From assembly GCA_021298875.1 (NCBI GenBank), contig JAJTHJ010000006.1, positions 1 to 13,373 of the forward strand: 13,373 bases of DNA, written 5' to 3'. The notes beneath the pieces are model-generated. The model was not told the origin of the DNA and ran no database searches. It saw only the letters and a program-made list of their open reading frames with translations. Position 1 is the first letter of the stretch. Every line of letters starts with the position of its first letter. The stretch is from Burkholderiales bacterium. Lineage in GTDB: Bacteria; Pseudomonadota; Gammaproteobacteria; Burkholderiales; Burkholderiaceae_F. The position numbers were made by a program, and so were the translations under genes. Below, in pieces: positions 7,247-13,097 of this stretch.

Positions 7247-7810
7247 ATGAAACTGCACACCCTCTTGACCGGCGCTCTGGTCGCGCTGTCTCTGGTCGCT
7301 GGCGGCGCCTCCGCCCAAACGGAAAAAGAAAAAAAGCAAGCCGAAGTCGTCAAGGCCACCCAGGCCGGCTTGCAGAAGTTCTACAAGGCCAACCCCGCCC
7401 TGAAGGACGCCGTCGCCAAGGCGCCCGGCTATGCGGTCTTTACCTCCTACGGGCTGAGTTTCCTGATCGGCGGTGCCGGCGGCAGCGGCCTCGTGCACGA
7501 CAAGAAGACTGGCAAGAACGTGTTCATGGACATGGCGCAGGCCAGTGTCGGCGTGCAAATTGGCGCCAGCGAGACCGACACGCTGATCATCTTCAAGAAC
7601 GCCGCGGCGATGGAGAAGTTCATCAAAGACGGCTGGACCTACGGCGGTGGCGCCAGCGCGCAGGCCGGCGCAGCCGGCAAGACCGCGGGCAGCGGCGCCG
7701 GTGAGAACGTGATCGCCGACGCCGTGTACTACACCTACAGCAAGAACGGCTTCCAGGCTGGCGGTGCAGTGGCCGGCACCAAGTTCTGGAAGTCGGATTC
7801 ACTGAACTAA
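7247..7810 (+). CDS. Secreted SYLF (Ysc84) domain lipid-binding protein
   Basis: A 187-residue protein starting MKLHTLLTGALVALSLVAGG with a typical Sec signal peptide, cleavage expected after ASA at residue 23, so it is periplasmic. A lysine-rich linker follows. Residues about 50-187 form a SYLF/Ysc84 domain: 'APGYAVFTSYGLSFLIGGAG', GSGLVHDKKTGK, the GVQIGASETD segment, and a C-terminal VYYTYSKNGFQAGGAVAGTKF. The family binds phosphoinositides in eukaryotes; bacterial members are abundant periplasmic proteins of uncertain role. The ATG at 7247 follows AAAGGA. The gene is single, with its own terminator directly downstream. Confidence 0.9.
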   Translation: MKLHTLLTGALVALSLVAGGASAQTEKEKKQAEVVKATQAGLQKFYKANPALKDAVAKAPGYAVFTSYGLSFLIGGAGGSGLVHDKKTGKNVFMDMAQASVGVQIGASETDTLIIFKNAAAMEKFIKDGWTYGGGASAQAGAAGKTAGSGAGENVIADAVYYTYSKNGFQAGGAVAGTKFWKSDSLN

Positions 7811-7832
7811 GCGCGCGACCCGCGCGACGCAC

Positions 7833-7867
7833 CGAACCCGTGGCCCGGCGCTGCCGGACCACGGGTT
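7833..7867 (+). terminator. Rho-independent terminator after the SYLF gene
   Basis: AACCCGTGG pairs perfectly with CCACGGGTT. Inside it CCGGC pairs with GCCGG around a 3-base loop, with one mismatch (C/A) between the stems. It ends in TTTT. It lies 22 bp after the SYLF stop and looks strong. It may work in both directions. Confidence 0.85.
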
Positions 7868-8152
7868 TTCGTTGTGTAGCGCGCGGCGGTCGGGCGCGAA
7901 CCCTGCGAGTGCGCAAGTCGCGCCACTCGCTCCCGCCACGGCGCCGCACAGGCTCCGAGCCGCACTTCATCCCGATAACGCATTCGCGGCTTTGCCACGC
8001 GTTCGCGGGGTGGCTGCGTCGAATATTCATGCGCTTGGTCGCGCTTCGCGGGTTAGCGTGCGCCCGCGCCGTCGCTCAACGCGCGGCGGCGCGGGGTCGA
8101 GCCGCGCGCCCTGCATCCGCCAATGCCGCGGCTTTCGGAAAGGAAGCACCGC
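7868..8152. other. Non-coding gap, no gene recognised
   Basis: This 285-bp GC-rich stretch between the terminator and the next gene contains short reading frames without recognisable motifs or ribosome-binding sites. It has many short CGCG-type inverted elements (around 7978-8070) that do not add up to a clear repeat family. A promoter for the following two-gene unit should lie near its right end but none is obvious. Confidence 0.5.
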
Positions 8153-8449
8153 ATGGCCATCCGCGCAGCCACCGTATCGCTCGACAGCTTGGGCAAATCC
8201 ATCGAAAAGGCCGTCGTCCTTGCCGGCAAACGCTACGGCGTCGGCTTCGGCAGCGACAACGTAATCCACAACTGGGAGATCCTGGGCCGCGTGCTGCGCG
8301 AGCTGGGCAACCTCAAGCCCGGCGGCGAGCTCGACGTCGCCAGCGGCCTAGCACGCGCCGCGGGCCTGAAGGGGACGCCGGTGGCGACCAAGATCGGCAA
8401 GGACATCCTGGTCGGCGTCATCGCGCGCGACATCGGCGTGCGCTTCTGA
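8153..8449 (+). CDS. Small protein of unknown function (98 aa)
   Basis: The ATG at 8153 follows AAGGAAG at good spacing and a cysteine-rich protein gene begins 13 bp after the stop, so the two are almost certainly one operon. The product is 98 residues, soluble, without cysteines, signal peptide or membrane helix. It has an N-terminal VSLDSLGKSIEKAVVLAGKR segment, a glycine-rich turn (KPGGELDVASGLARAAGLKG) and a β-like C-terminus (ILVGVIARDIGVRF). I do not recognise the family. Codon use matches its neighbours. A longer start at 8123 is possible but has a poorer ribosome-binding site. Confidence 0.7.
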   Translation: MAIRAATVSLDSLGKSIEKAVVLAGKRYGVGFGSDNVIHNWEILGRVLRELGNLKPGGELDVASGLARAAGLKGTPVATKIGKDILVGVIARDIGVRF

Positions 8450-8462
8450 AGCGGGAGGTGCC

Positions 8463-8909
8463 ATGGCGCAACGCGCAAGTCCGTCTTCGCCCGCTGGCGC
8501 CGGCTACGACTGTCCGAGTGCGCAGCCCGACATGCCGGGCGCGCGGCCCTTTGGCGTCATCTCCGGCACGGCGGGCGAGACGCGGATCGCCTTCTTCAAG
8601 CGATCCGCGCTCGACGACTTCGACTGGCGCGAGCGCTTTGGCACCACCGACGCCACGCGGCTCTTCCGCTTTGGCGCCCGCTGCGAGGAAGGCGGCTGCC
8701 AGCACTACGACGGCCACCGGTGCAGCCTCGGCGAGCGCGTCGCGCAGGGCCTGCCGCCGGTGGTGGACGCGCTGCCGCCCTGCCTGATCCGCAACCGTTG
8801 CCGCTGGTACGCCGAGCAGGGCGGCGAAGTCTGCCGCCGCTGCCCGCAGGTGGTCACCATGATCCCGCAGGCGGACACGCCGCTGAACGCGGTGGCGGCG
8901 CCGCGGTAG
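8463..8909 (+). CDS. Cysteine-rich protein, possible metal or Fe-S binding, function unknown
   Basis: The product is 148 residues with eight cysteines: Cys17, then C74-x4-C79-x-H81-x5-C87, and C107-x5-C113-x10-C124-x2-C127. The surrounding segments look conserved in style: YDCPSAQPDMPGARPFGVI near the N-terminus, LFRFGARC, PPVVDALPPCLIRNRCRWY, and CRRCPQVVT at the end. The spacing would suit one or two zinc or Fe-S sites. No known catalytic motif is visible. It is cytoplasmic, with no signal peptide. The ATG at 8463 follows GGGAGG. It is the second gene of an operon with the 98-residue protein. I recall similar proteins loosely labelled as nitrogen-fixation related, but nothing here supports that role. 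Confidence 0.75.
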   Translation: MAQRASPSSPAGAGYDCPSAQPDMPGARPFGVISGTAGETRIAFFKRSALDDFDWRERFGTTDATRLFRFGARCEEGGCQHYDGHRCSLGERVAQGLPPVVDALPPCLIRNRCRWYAEQGGEVCRRCPQVVTMIPQADTPLNAVAAPR

Positions 8910-8930
8910 CGGGCGGGCCGACGAGGTGGG

Positions 8931-8956
8931 CCCTCGCTCGCATCAGCGGGAGAGGG
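8931..8956 (+). terminator. Weak hairpin after the cysteine-rich gene
   Basis: CCCTCGCTC faces GCGGGAGAGGG with a short loop and mismatches, 21 bp after the stop codon. There is no T-run. This CCCTC/GAGGG type of hairpin is common downstream of genes in GC-rich proteobacteria. Confidence 0.3.
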
Positions 8957-9083
8957 CGGGCGTGCAACGGCCGGGTGAGGGCATGGGCGCTGCGGTACGG
9001 TACGTCGCCGCTATTGGGGAGCGACATGACACGCATACGCGGAGCGGATCGGACGATCGGTTCGCTGTGCGGGAAGCCCCGCT

Positions 9084-9446
9084 TTGGACTTCAGTCCTTA
9101 TGCGCGGGCGCACGAGCTGCGCTTGCGACTTTTCGAAGCTGATGCCACGCGCCAAGTCCCCTATCCCACGCCCGGAGAAATTCTGCGTACCGAGTTTCTC
9201 GAACCGCTGGGCATCTCCCAGTACCGGCTGGCGCGCGCCATCGGCGTGCCGCAGGTGCGGATCGGTCAGATCGTCGCCGGCACGCGCGCCGTCAGCGTCG
9301 ACACGGGCCTGCGTTGGCCGCGTTACTTCGGCCTGAACGACGGCTTCTGGGTCGGCCTGCAACTGGACTACGACGCGGCGGTGGCCAAGGACCGGCTTGC
9401 CGCCGAACTCGATCGGATCACACCTCACGAACTCGAAGCGGCGTAG
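9084..9446 (+). CDS. HigA-type antitoxin (HTH/XRE), orphan and probably 5'-frameshifted
   Basis: The C-terminal two thirds is a clear HigA protein: PTPGEILRTEFLEPLGISQY, the helix-turn-helix RLARAIGVPQVRIGQIVAGTRAVS, then YFGLNDGFWVGLQLDYDAAV. HigA proteins bind and neutralise a RelE-like HigB toxin and repress their own operon. The open frame has only TTG starts (9084) and no good ribosome-binding site. HigA proteins usually start within about 15 residues of PGEIL. An ATG at 9142 in the +1 frame reads MPRAKSPIP and would join PTPGEIL if one C were restored in the CCC run at 9165-9167. A one-base deletion is therefore likely. No HigB gene is visible upstream, where one would be expected. The frame ends in TAG. 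Confidence 0.7.
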   Translation: MDFSPYARAHELRLRLFEADATRQVPYPTPGEILRTEFLEPLGISQYRLARAIGVPQVRIGQIVAGTRAVSVDTGLRWPRYFGLNDGFWVGLQLDYDAAVAKDRLAAELDRITPHELEAA

Positions 9447-9480
9447 CGAGATGGCGGTTCGCTGCTGCGGCGACGTGGTG

Positions 9481-9546
9481 GCGAAACGTAAGTCGATCTA
9501 GGGTCGCTCGGTGCTGGACGAAAATTACTTCGAGCCTGGCCCGTTT
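9481..9546 (+). repeat. Left copy of a ~66-bp direct repeat flanking the porin gene
   Basis: The segment from GCGAAACGTAAGTC to GCCTGGCCCGTTT matches 10810-10876 in the same orientation, with only a few substitutions and small length differences in the A/T-rich middle. Weaker similarity continues to the TGGTGGCC near 9580. It overlaps the region where the porin frame would end. Its origin is unknown. Confidence 0.85.
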
Positions 9547-10796
9547 GGTTCGTTTGGTTGCCGGGCCCTTTTGGTGGCCGTTTTCCCCCCTGTCCAAGCG
9601 CGCGACCGTAAGAAGTACCAGCGCACACCGACCAGGATTCCGTCGGCGTCCTTGTAGGTATTGCCCAGCTGGTCGCTGTACTTGAACCGACGCCAACCGA
9701 CGTAGAGGTTGAGCGACAAGTCGTCGAGGTCCTGCACGGCATAGAAACCGTAGTTTTCGGTCTTTGCGCCCTAGGAGAGGAAGTCGCTACCGTTGTAGTA
9801 GTCGATCGACAACGACGTGGTGCCCGCCGCCAGGCCGTCGATCCGCCAGCCCGCCCGCGCCCAGTAGTAGTTTGGCCCGTCAATCTCGTCACCCGCGGAA
9901 AGGGCGAGGTTCAAGCCCGTCGGCTTGTGCAGAAGGCTTACCGAACCGGCAAGCCGTTCCGTCAGGTTGCCGTCCGGGTTGTCGATCCACTGATAACCGA
10001 TCGCGCTGCGCATGGCGATCTCGCCTAGATCGCCCGTCCAGCGGAGCGCCGCGTCGTAGTAATCATTATTGTCGGCCGGGACGAGCACGTTTTTCCCGTA
10101 GGACGCCGACAACATCACCCCCCCGAACACGGGCGTGTCGTAGCGGGCGCGGAACCGGCGCAGAGCGTCGAGGGCGCTGTTGACCTGGCCGATGGCAACC
10201 GTGGTCAACTCTCCGGCGTTATTGCGGAACCGGAACGAGCCGAAGCCGTCGGTCGAATCCGTCGCGCCGGCAATGAAGGTGAAACTGTCGTCGAGCCCGG
10301 TCGTGCCGTTGGCGGCCGTGGCTCCCTGGCCGAGCGAGACCGTGCCGTACTTGGAATCGAGCGCCACCTCGAACCAGCGCAGCAAGGTGCGCCGCCACTC
10401 GCCCCAATCCGGCGTTTCGGTCTGCGACACCGGCGAACTGTTGCGCAGCGTCAGCCCGGACTCGAAGCGCGCGCGCAGGGTGTTCTCGCCGAGCGGCTGG
10501 GTCATCGTGAAGCCGAGACGGGCGTTCCAGTTTCCGTTATCGACGAGATTGCTTGTGGTCTGCTGTCCGTCGTTGAAGCTCTGGTAGGCCAGGTTGAACT
10601 GCCCGTAGAAGATAGTGACCGCACCGCTGGGGCCGATGAAGGTCAGCCTGGGCCCGAAGACCTTGGATTCGATCGGGGCGTCGGCGACCGGCACGTCATA
10701 GTCGAAGTCGGTCTTCTCAGGGCCTTGGGCTGGTGCCGTCGGGGCCCAGCAAGCCAGCAGGAGAGGCAAGCAACGTGCGGAGAGGCGCCTATTCAT
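9525..10796 (-). pseudogene. Outer-membrane porin gene with an internal amber codon
   Basis: The frame from the ATG at 10796 gives a signal peptide (MNRRLSARCLPLLLACWAPT, cleavage near APA-Q) and then about 318 residues of alternating β-strands typical of a trimeric Gram-negative porin: PRLTFIGPSGAVTIFYGQFN, the RARFESGLTLR and RWFEVALDSKYGTVSLGQG strands, the constriction-loop-like 'TGLDDSFTF', and paired aromatic strands to DYYNGSDFLS. It stops at TAG (9771-9773). In the same frame the protein resumes as GAKTENYGFYAVQDL, LNLYVGWRRF and GVRWYF, the last strands with the expected terminal Phe. CAG to TAG is the simplest explanation. After WYF the frame runs into the flanking repeat and ends at 9525. 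No ribosome-binding site is evident before the ATG, which lies 13 bp from the other repeat. Confidence 0.75.
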
Positions 10797-10809
10797 GCCG
10801 ATAGCAGTA

Positions 10810-10876
10810 GCGAAACGTAAGTCAATCTAGGGTCGCACGGTGCTGGACAAATAACTAATTCGAGCCTGGCCCGTTT
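10810..10876 (+). repeat. Right copy of the ~66-bp direct repeat flanking the porin gene
   Basis: It matches 9481-9546 in direct orientation from GCGAAACGTAAGTC to GCCTGGCCCGTTT. It ends inside the first unit of a 28-bp tandem duplication. It lies directly upstream of the porin start codon, so it may contribute the porin leader. Confidence 0.85.
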
Positions 10877-10916
10877 AGTTTTGTGGCCCGAGCCTGGCCC
10901 GTTTAGTTTTGTGGCC
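10861..10916 (+). repeat. Exact 28-bp tandem duplication
   Basis: Two identical adjacent 28-base units (10861-10888 and 10889-10916) start CGAGCCTGGCCCGTTTAG and end TTTTGTGGCC. The last bases merge into the IS110-family transposase remnant. Repeated short units near ends are seen in some IS families such as IS21, but no such transposase is present here. Confidence 0.9.
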
Positions 10917-11021
10917 GTGGCGCGCGAGTTGGCCGGTTTTGTCTGGGCCATCGGCCACGAGGTGCAAACCTCGGGCTCGCCGCGCCTGCCAATCACGGTC
11001 GCAGCTGCTGCCGCCGACTGA
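10917..11021 (+). pseudogene. IS110-family transposase, C-terminal remnant
   Basis: The open frame reads VARELAGFVWAIGHEVQTSG and continues to a TGA after a PITVAAAAAD tail, 34 residues. VARELAGF(V/I)WAI is the typical C-terminal end of IS110/IS1111 (Transposase_20) proteins. Everything upstream has been replaced by the tandem repeat, so the DEDD catalytic domain and serine motif are absent. The preceding GTGGCC may also be native, giving VAVARELAG. Confidence 0.65.
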
Positions 11022-11380
11022 TCCCGCACCGCGCAGCGACGTCAACGAGCCGACAAGGAGACCGAACACACCGACACGATCCAGAGGCCGGAGGGGGAAC
11101 ACGACGCAGCCGCGGCCACCGGGGAATCCTCGCCAACGTTATTGGTGCGCCGCGCCGGTAAACACTTCGGCGCGGCGATCTCAGCCCCTAGAGCGCAGGC
11201 AGCCCCGCGACGTTTACCTGTGCTGAGGTGCCCAACCCTCGCATATCAGCCTGAACAACCGTCGCTCATCCTTCGGGTGGCACTCTCAGGCTCCGCCGCG
11301 TTCCCCGTCCGGCAACGGGTTTAACAACAACTGCTCTTGCAGAGGGAGACTCCTGACCTCTCGACAGAGAGAAGCCATAT
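11022..11380 (+). other. Non-coding tail of the IS110-family element; no gene seen
   Basis: No credible gene is present. The part to about 11290 (for example 'GCATATCAGCCTGA' and the following CGTCGCTCATCC) resembles the long 3' non-coding end of IS110-family elements. It has inverted pairs such as AGCCTGA/TCAGGCT (about 11246-11290) and GCGCCGCGCC near GGCGCGGCG (11147-11180). In IS1111-type members a guide (bridge/seek) RNA is encoded downstream of the recombinase, so this could be its remnant. The exact element end is not defined. Confidence 0.4.
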
Positions 11381-11440
11381 CAACGATTCCGTTCAGCGGC
11401 GCGCCGCTTGCGGCGAGTCAACTGCGACGGAGGGTTGGGC
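11381..11440. other. Long imperfect hairpin, attC-like
   Basis: Nested pairs are visible: CAAC/GTTG, CCGT/ACGG, CAG/CTG and a core CGCCGC-TT-GCGGCG, with unpaired bases between. The right arm carries GTTGGGC (11434-11440), which fits the integron core GTTRRRY. On the minus strand the site starts with the matching GCCCAAC. The opposite core is degenerate (ATATCAAC). An 11-bp inverted partner, GCCCAACCCTC, lies at 11230-11240. The layout resembles an integron cassette attC site, but no integrase or second clear attC is present. Confidence 0.3.
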
Positions 11441-11555
11441 GTGCGCGTCCACTTCGTCCGAGCGGACGACGGAGCGTCACCAAGGCGATCAGCGCCACTC
11501 CACCTTCTCTGTCCGCTTGTGACGTAAAGACGCAAGCCTCACCACAAATGGACTA
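11441..11555. other. Non-coding gap downstream of the OB-fold gene
   Basis: This is 115 bp between the attC-like hairpin and the OB-fold gene's stop. No ribosome-binding site, hairpin with T-run or motif-bearing frame was found. Confidence 0.4.
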
Positions 11556-11900
11556 TCAGTCGACGACCGTCATCGACTTGACCCAGAGATACCGCCCTGC
11601 GGAACCACTATCGATCTCGCCCAGCAGGCGCACTCTCGTCTCCGGGCCGATCTTCCGAGTTTGCCAGACAGAGCTGCCGATCTCGACACGAATCTCGCCC
11701 GTTCCGTCCCGGAAGGTGAAGTAGTCCTCCCTCTGATGGGCGACGATGTTGCCGGTGACGGTGACGTAACTGCCAAGCCGCGCCTCTGCAAGCTGTGCCA
11801 CCGTGGTTTCACGCCCGGTTGCGCCAGGGCCAGTGAATTGGGCCCACGCACTCAATGTGAGCAAGCCAAGAAACAGGGAAACCAGCACCTTCATTTTCAC
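11556..11900 (-). CDS. Secreted bacterial OB-fold (YgiW/YdeI, BOF family) protein
   Basis: A 114-residue protein with a Sec signal peptide (MKMKVLVSLFLGLLTLSAWA, cleavage before QFTG), so periplasmic. The mature part is a BOF-type OB fold: TTVAQLAEARLGSYVTVTGN, IVAHQREDYFTFRDGTGEIR, VEIG, RVRLLGEID and YLWVKSMTVVD. E. coli relatives YgiW and YdeI affect stress tolerance; ligands are not well defined. A GTG at 11900 is the preferred start because AGGAGG (11909-11914) lies eight bases upstream; the ATG two codons later is spaced too far. It is a single gene between mobile remnants, with an attC-like hairpin 115 bp downstream in its orientation, so it could be a former integron cassette. It looks intact. 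Confidence 0.85.
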   Translation of the reverse strand: MKMKVLVSLFLGLLTLSAWAQFTGPGATGRETTVAQLAEARLGSYVTVTGNIVAHQREDYFTFRDGTGEIRVEIGSSVWQTRKIGPETRVRLLGEIDSGSAGRYLWVKSMTVVD

Positions 11901-11955
11901 AATGCAGTCCTCCTAGAGGAGCTGATAAATTGTACAGGAAGTACGAAAAGTTTAC

Positions 11956-12742
11956 CCTAAATCCGGCAGTTACGCCGTCGCCGCCGCGGCTGGCGGCGCC
12001 GCCTTGGCGTGCCCGCTGGTGTGCTGCTAGCCCGATCGCGCCTGCACGTCCAGCACCAAGCGCAGGTTGCTCACCAGGAAGGTGTGCAGCACGTGGCTGG
12101 GCCGCATGGGCTTGTTTGGATTGTAGCCGATCTGCGCACCTTCCTGGCGCCCGTACAGCAGCTTGACGCTGGCGTCGATGTCCAGCACCCAGGGCCTGTC
12201 CAGCGCCTCGTGCACCGAGTGCGTCAGGCTCGGGCGCATCCAGGCCGCGCTAGCCGCCTCGTCGATGCGCTCCAGTGCCCGGCGCAGTGCGTCTTCGCCG
12301 ACGACCTTAGCCATGCCCAGCGCCCGGGCAGCCACCGCGTCACCGCGCAGCGCCGTGATGTGCGCGTAGCGTCGGTGGCCGGCCAGCAGCCCGAGCATCA
12401 GCGTGCCCAGCACGTCGCGCTTGTCCGGGGCGTTGCCGCTGCGGTAGGCCGGCGGCCAGCTCGACACCCAGCGCCCGAACACGCCAGTGGCGGCCAGGAA
12501 CTCGGCGAAGAACACCAACTGGCCGCGCGGCGTGGCCGTCGCACCTTCGTCCCAACGCACGTGCATGCGCCCGCCCAGCGTGTCCACGATCTGCGACTCG
12601 GCAGACACCGAGCCATCCCCTTGGAGCGCCGCCCGCACCTTGCGTCTTGCTTCACCCATCGGGTGAGTGTGCTACGACCTCGCAAACCCGCGCCACTACT
12701 GGCTCAGCGGGCGATCAACGGCGACCAGCTGCCGGATCTAGG
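11956..12742 (-). mobile_element. IS1380-family element, internally deleted (787 bp)
   Basis: Both terminal inverted repeats are visible. The plus strand at 11956 begins CCTAAATCCGGCAGTTACGC and the minus strand at 12742 begins CCTAGATCCGGCAGCTGGTC. IS1380-family ends begin CCTA. Only the N-terminal part of the transposase lies between them; complete members are roughly 1.6-1.7 kb, so about half is missing. Flanking bases (TTAC left, TTGA right) do not form a target duplication, so one side has been rearranged since insertion. It could move only if a transposase is supplied from elsewhere. Confidence 0.75.
12027..12659 (-). pseudogene. IS1380-family transposase, N-terminal part only
   Basis: The frame of 210 residues starts at an ATG at 12659. 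It shows the IS4/IS1380 DDE features GRMHVRWDEGA, GLLAGHRRYAHI, 'WVLDIDASVKLLYGRQEGAQ' (first catalytic Asp in DIDASVK) and IGYNPNKPMRPSH. It stops at TAG (12027-12029). The same frame then continues QHTSGHAKAAPP to a TAA at 11970-11972, and QHTSGHAKA is what homologues show at that position. So an amber mutation and a larger 3' deletion have both hit the gene. The later catalytic residues are lost. Confidence 0.8.
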
Positions 12743-12767
12743 TTGATTGGTCCGCTTGCGCGAAATG

Positions 12768-13097
12768 TCAGCTGCGACCAAGCGCAGTGAGCAGCTTTCG
12801 GAAAGCACGAACGGCTCTGTTGTGATTTGCAATGGTGTAGTCATCTGATGACCACTCAATCGTCTTCAACTTGAACAGATGTAAGTTGTTTCTGATGTCC
12901 CACAGCCAGTCGATGTCTTCCCTTAGCGTCGAATCGATAAGCTTCTGCTCTTCAAGAAACCTAGTTCGTCTCGTGAAGCTGCCGCCACATCGTCCGTGAC
13001 GGTAGGTCTTTGTGACACTTTCGATGATGGTGCCGAGCAAGAACATCTGAAGCTTAATGACCGTCTCCCTAGCCATGCCAGAAAGATCGGTTCGATT
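12768..13097 (-). pseudogene. Low-GC gene fragment, 5' end removed by IS3-family insertion; possibly HEPN-like
   Basis: About 110 native residues remain, from NRTDLSGMARETVIKLQMFL to the C-terminal NHNRAVRAFRKLLTALGRS, ending in TGA. An internal ATG at 13076 could give a 102-residue product, but the frame is open right up to the IS end, so this is probably a C-terminal piece. It is mainly helical. 'LREDIDWLWDIRNNLHLFK' resembles the RN-x-x-H motif of HEPN/DUF4145-type domains, which occur in toxins and RNases of defence systems. Base composition is clearly less GC-rich than the rest of the window, which suggests transfer. The family call is tentative. Confidence 0.5.

Noticed and set aside
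7970..8070. Second attC-like site (TAACGC ... GTTAGCG)
   Set aside because: The core boxes do not fit RYYYAAC/GTTRRRY and the arms do not pair well.
8926..9142. A HigB toxin gene upstream of HigA
   Set aside because: None of the frames shows RelE/HigB motifs. The short ATG frame at 9026, despite a good ribosome-binding site, encodes 38 residues without recognisable features.
10793..11226. Small frames between the porin and the attC-like hairpin
   Set aside because: They cross the repeats and the IS110 remnant and have no ribosome-binding sites or motifs.
1810..12029. General amber recoding of the genome
   Set aside because: The FabH-like, chitosanase, cysteine-rich and HigA genes all end in TAG at normal protein ends, and the third in-frame TAG lies in an already deleted transposase.
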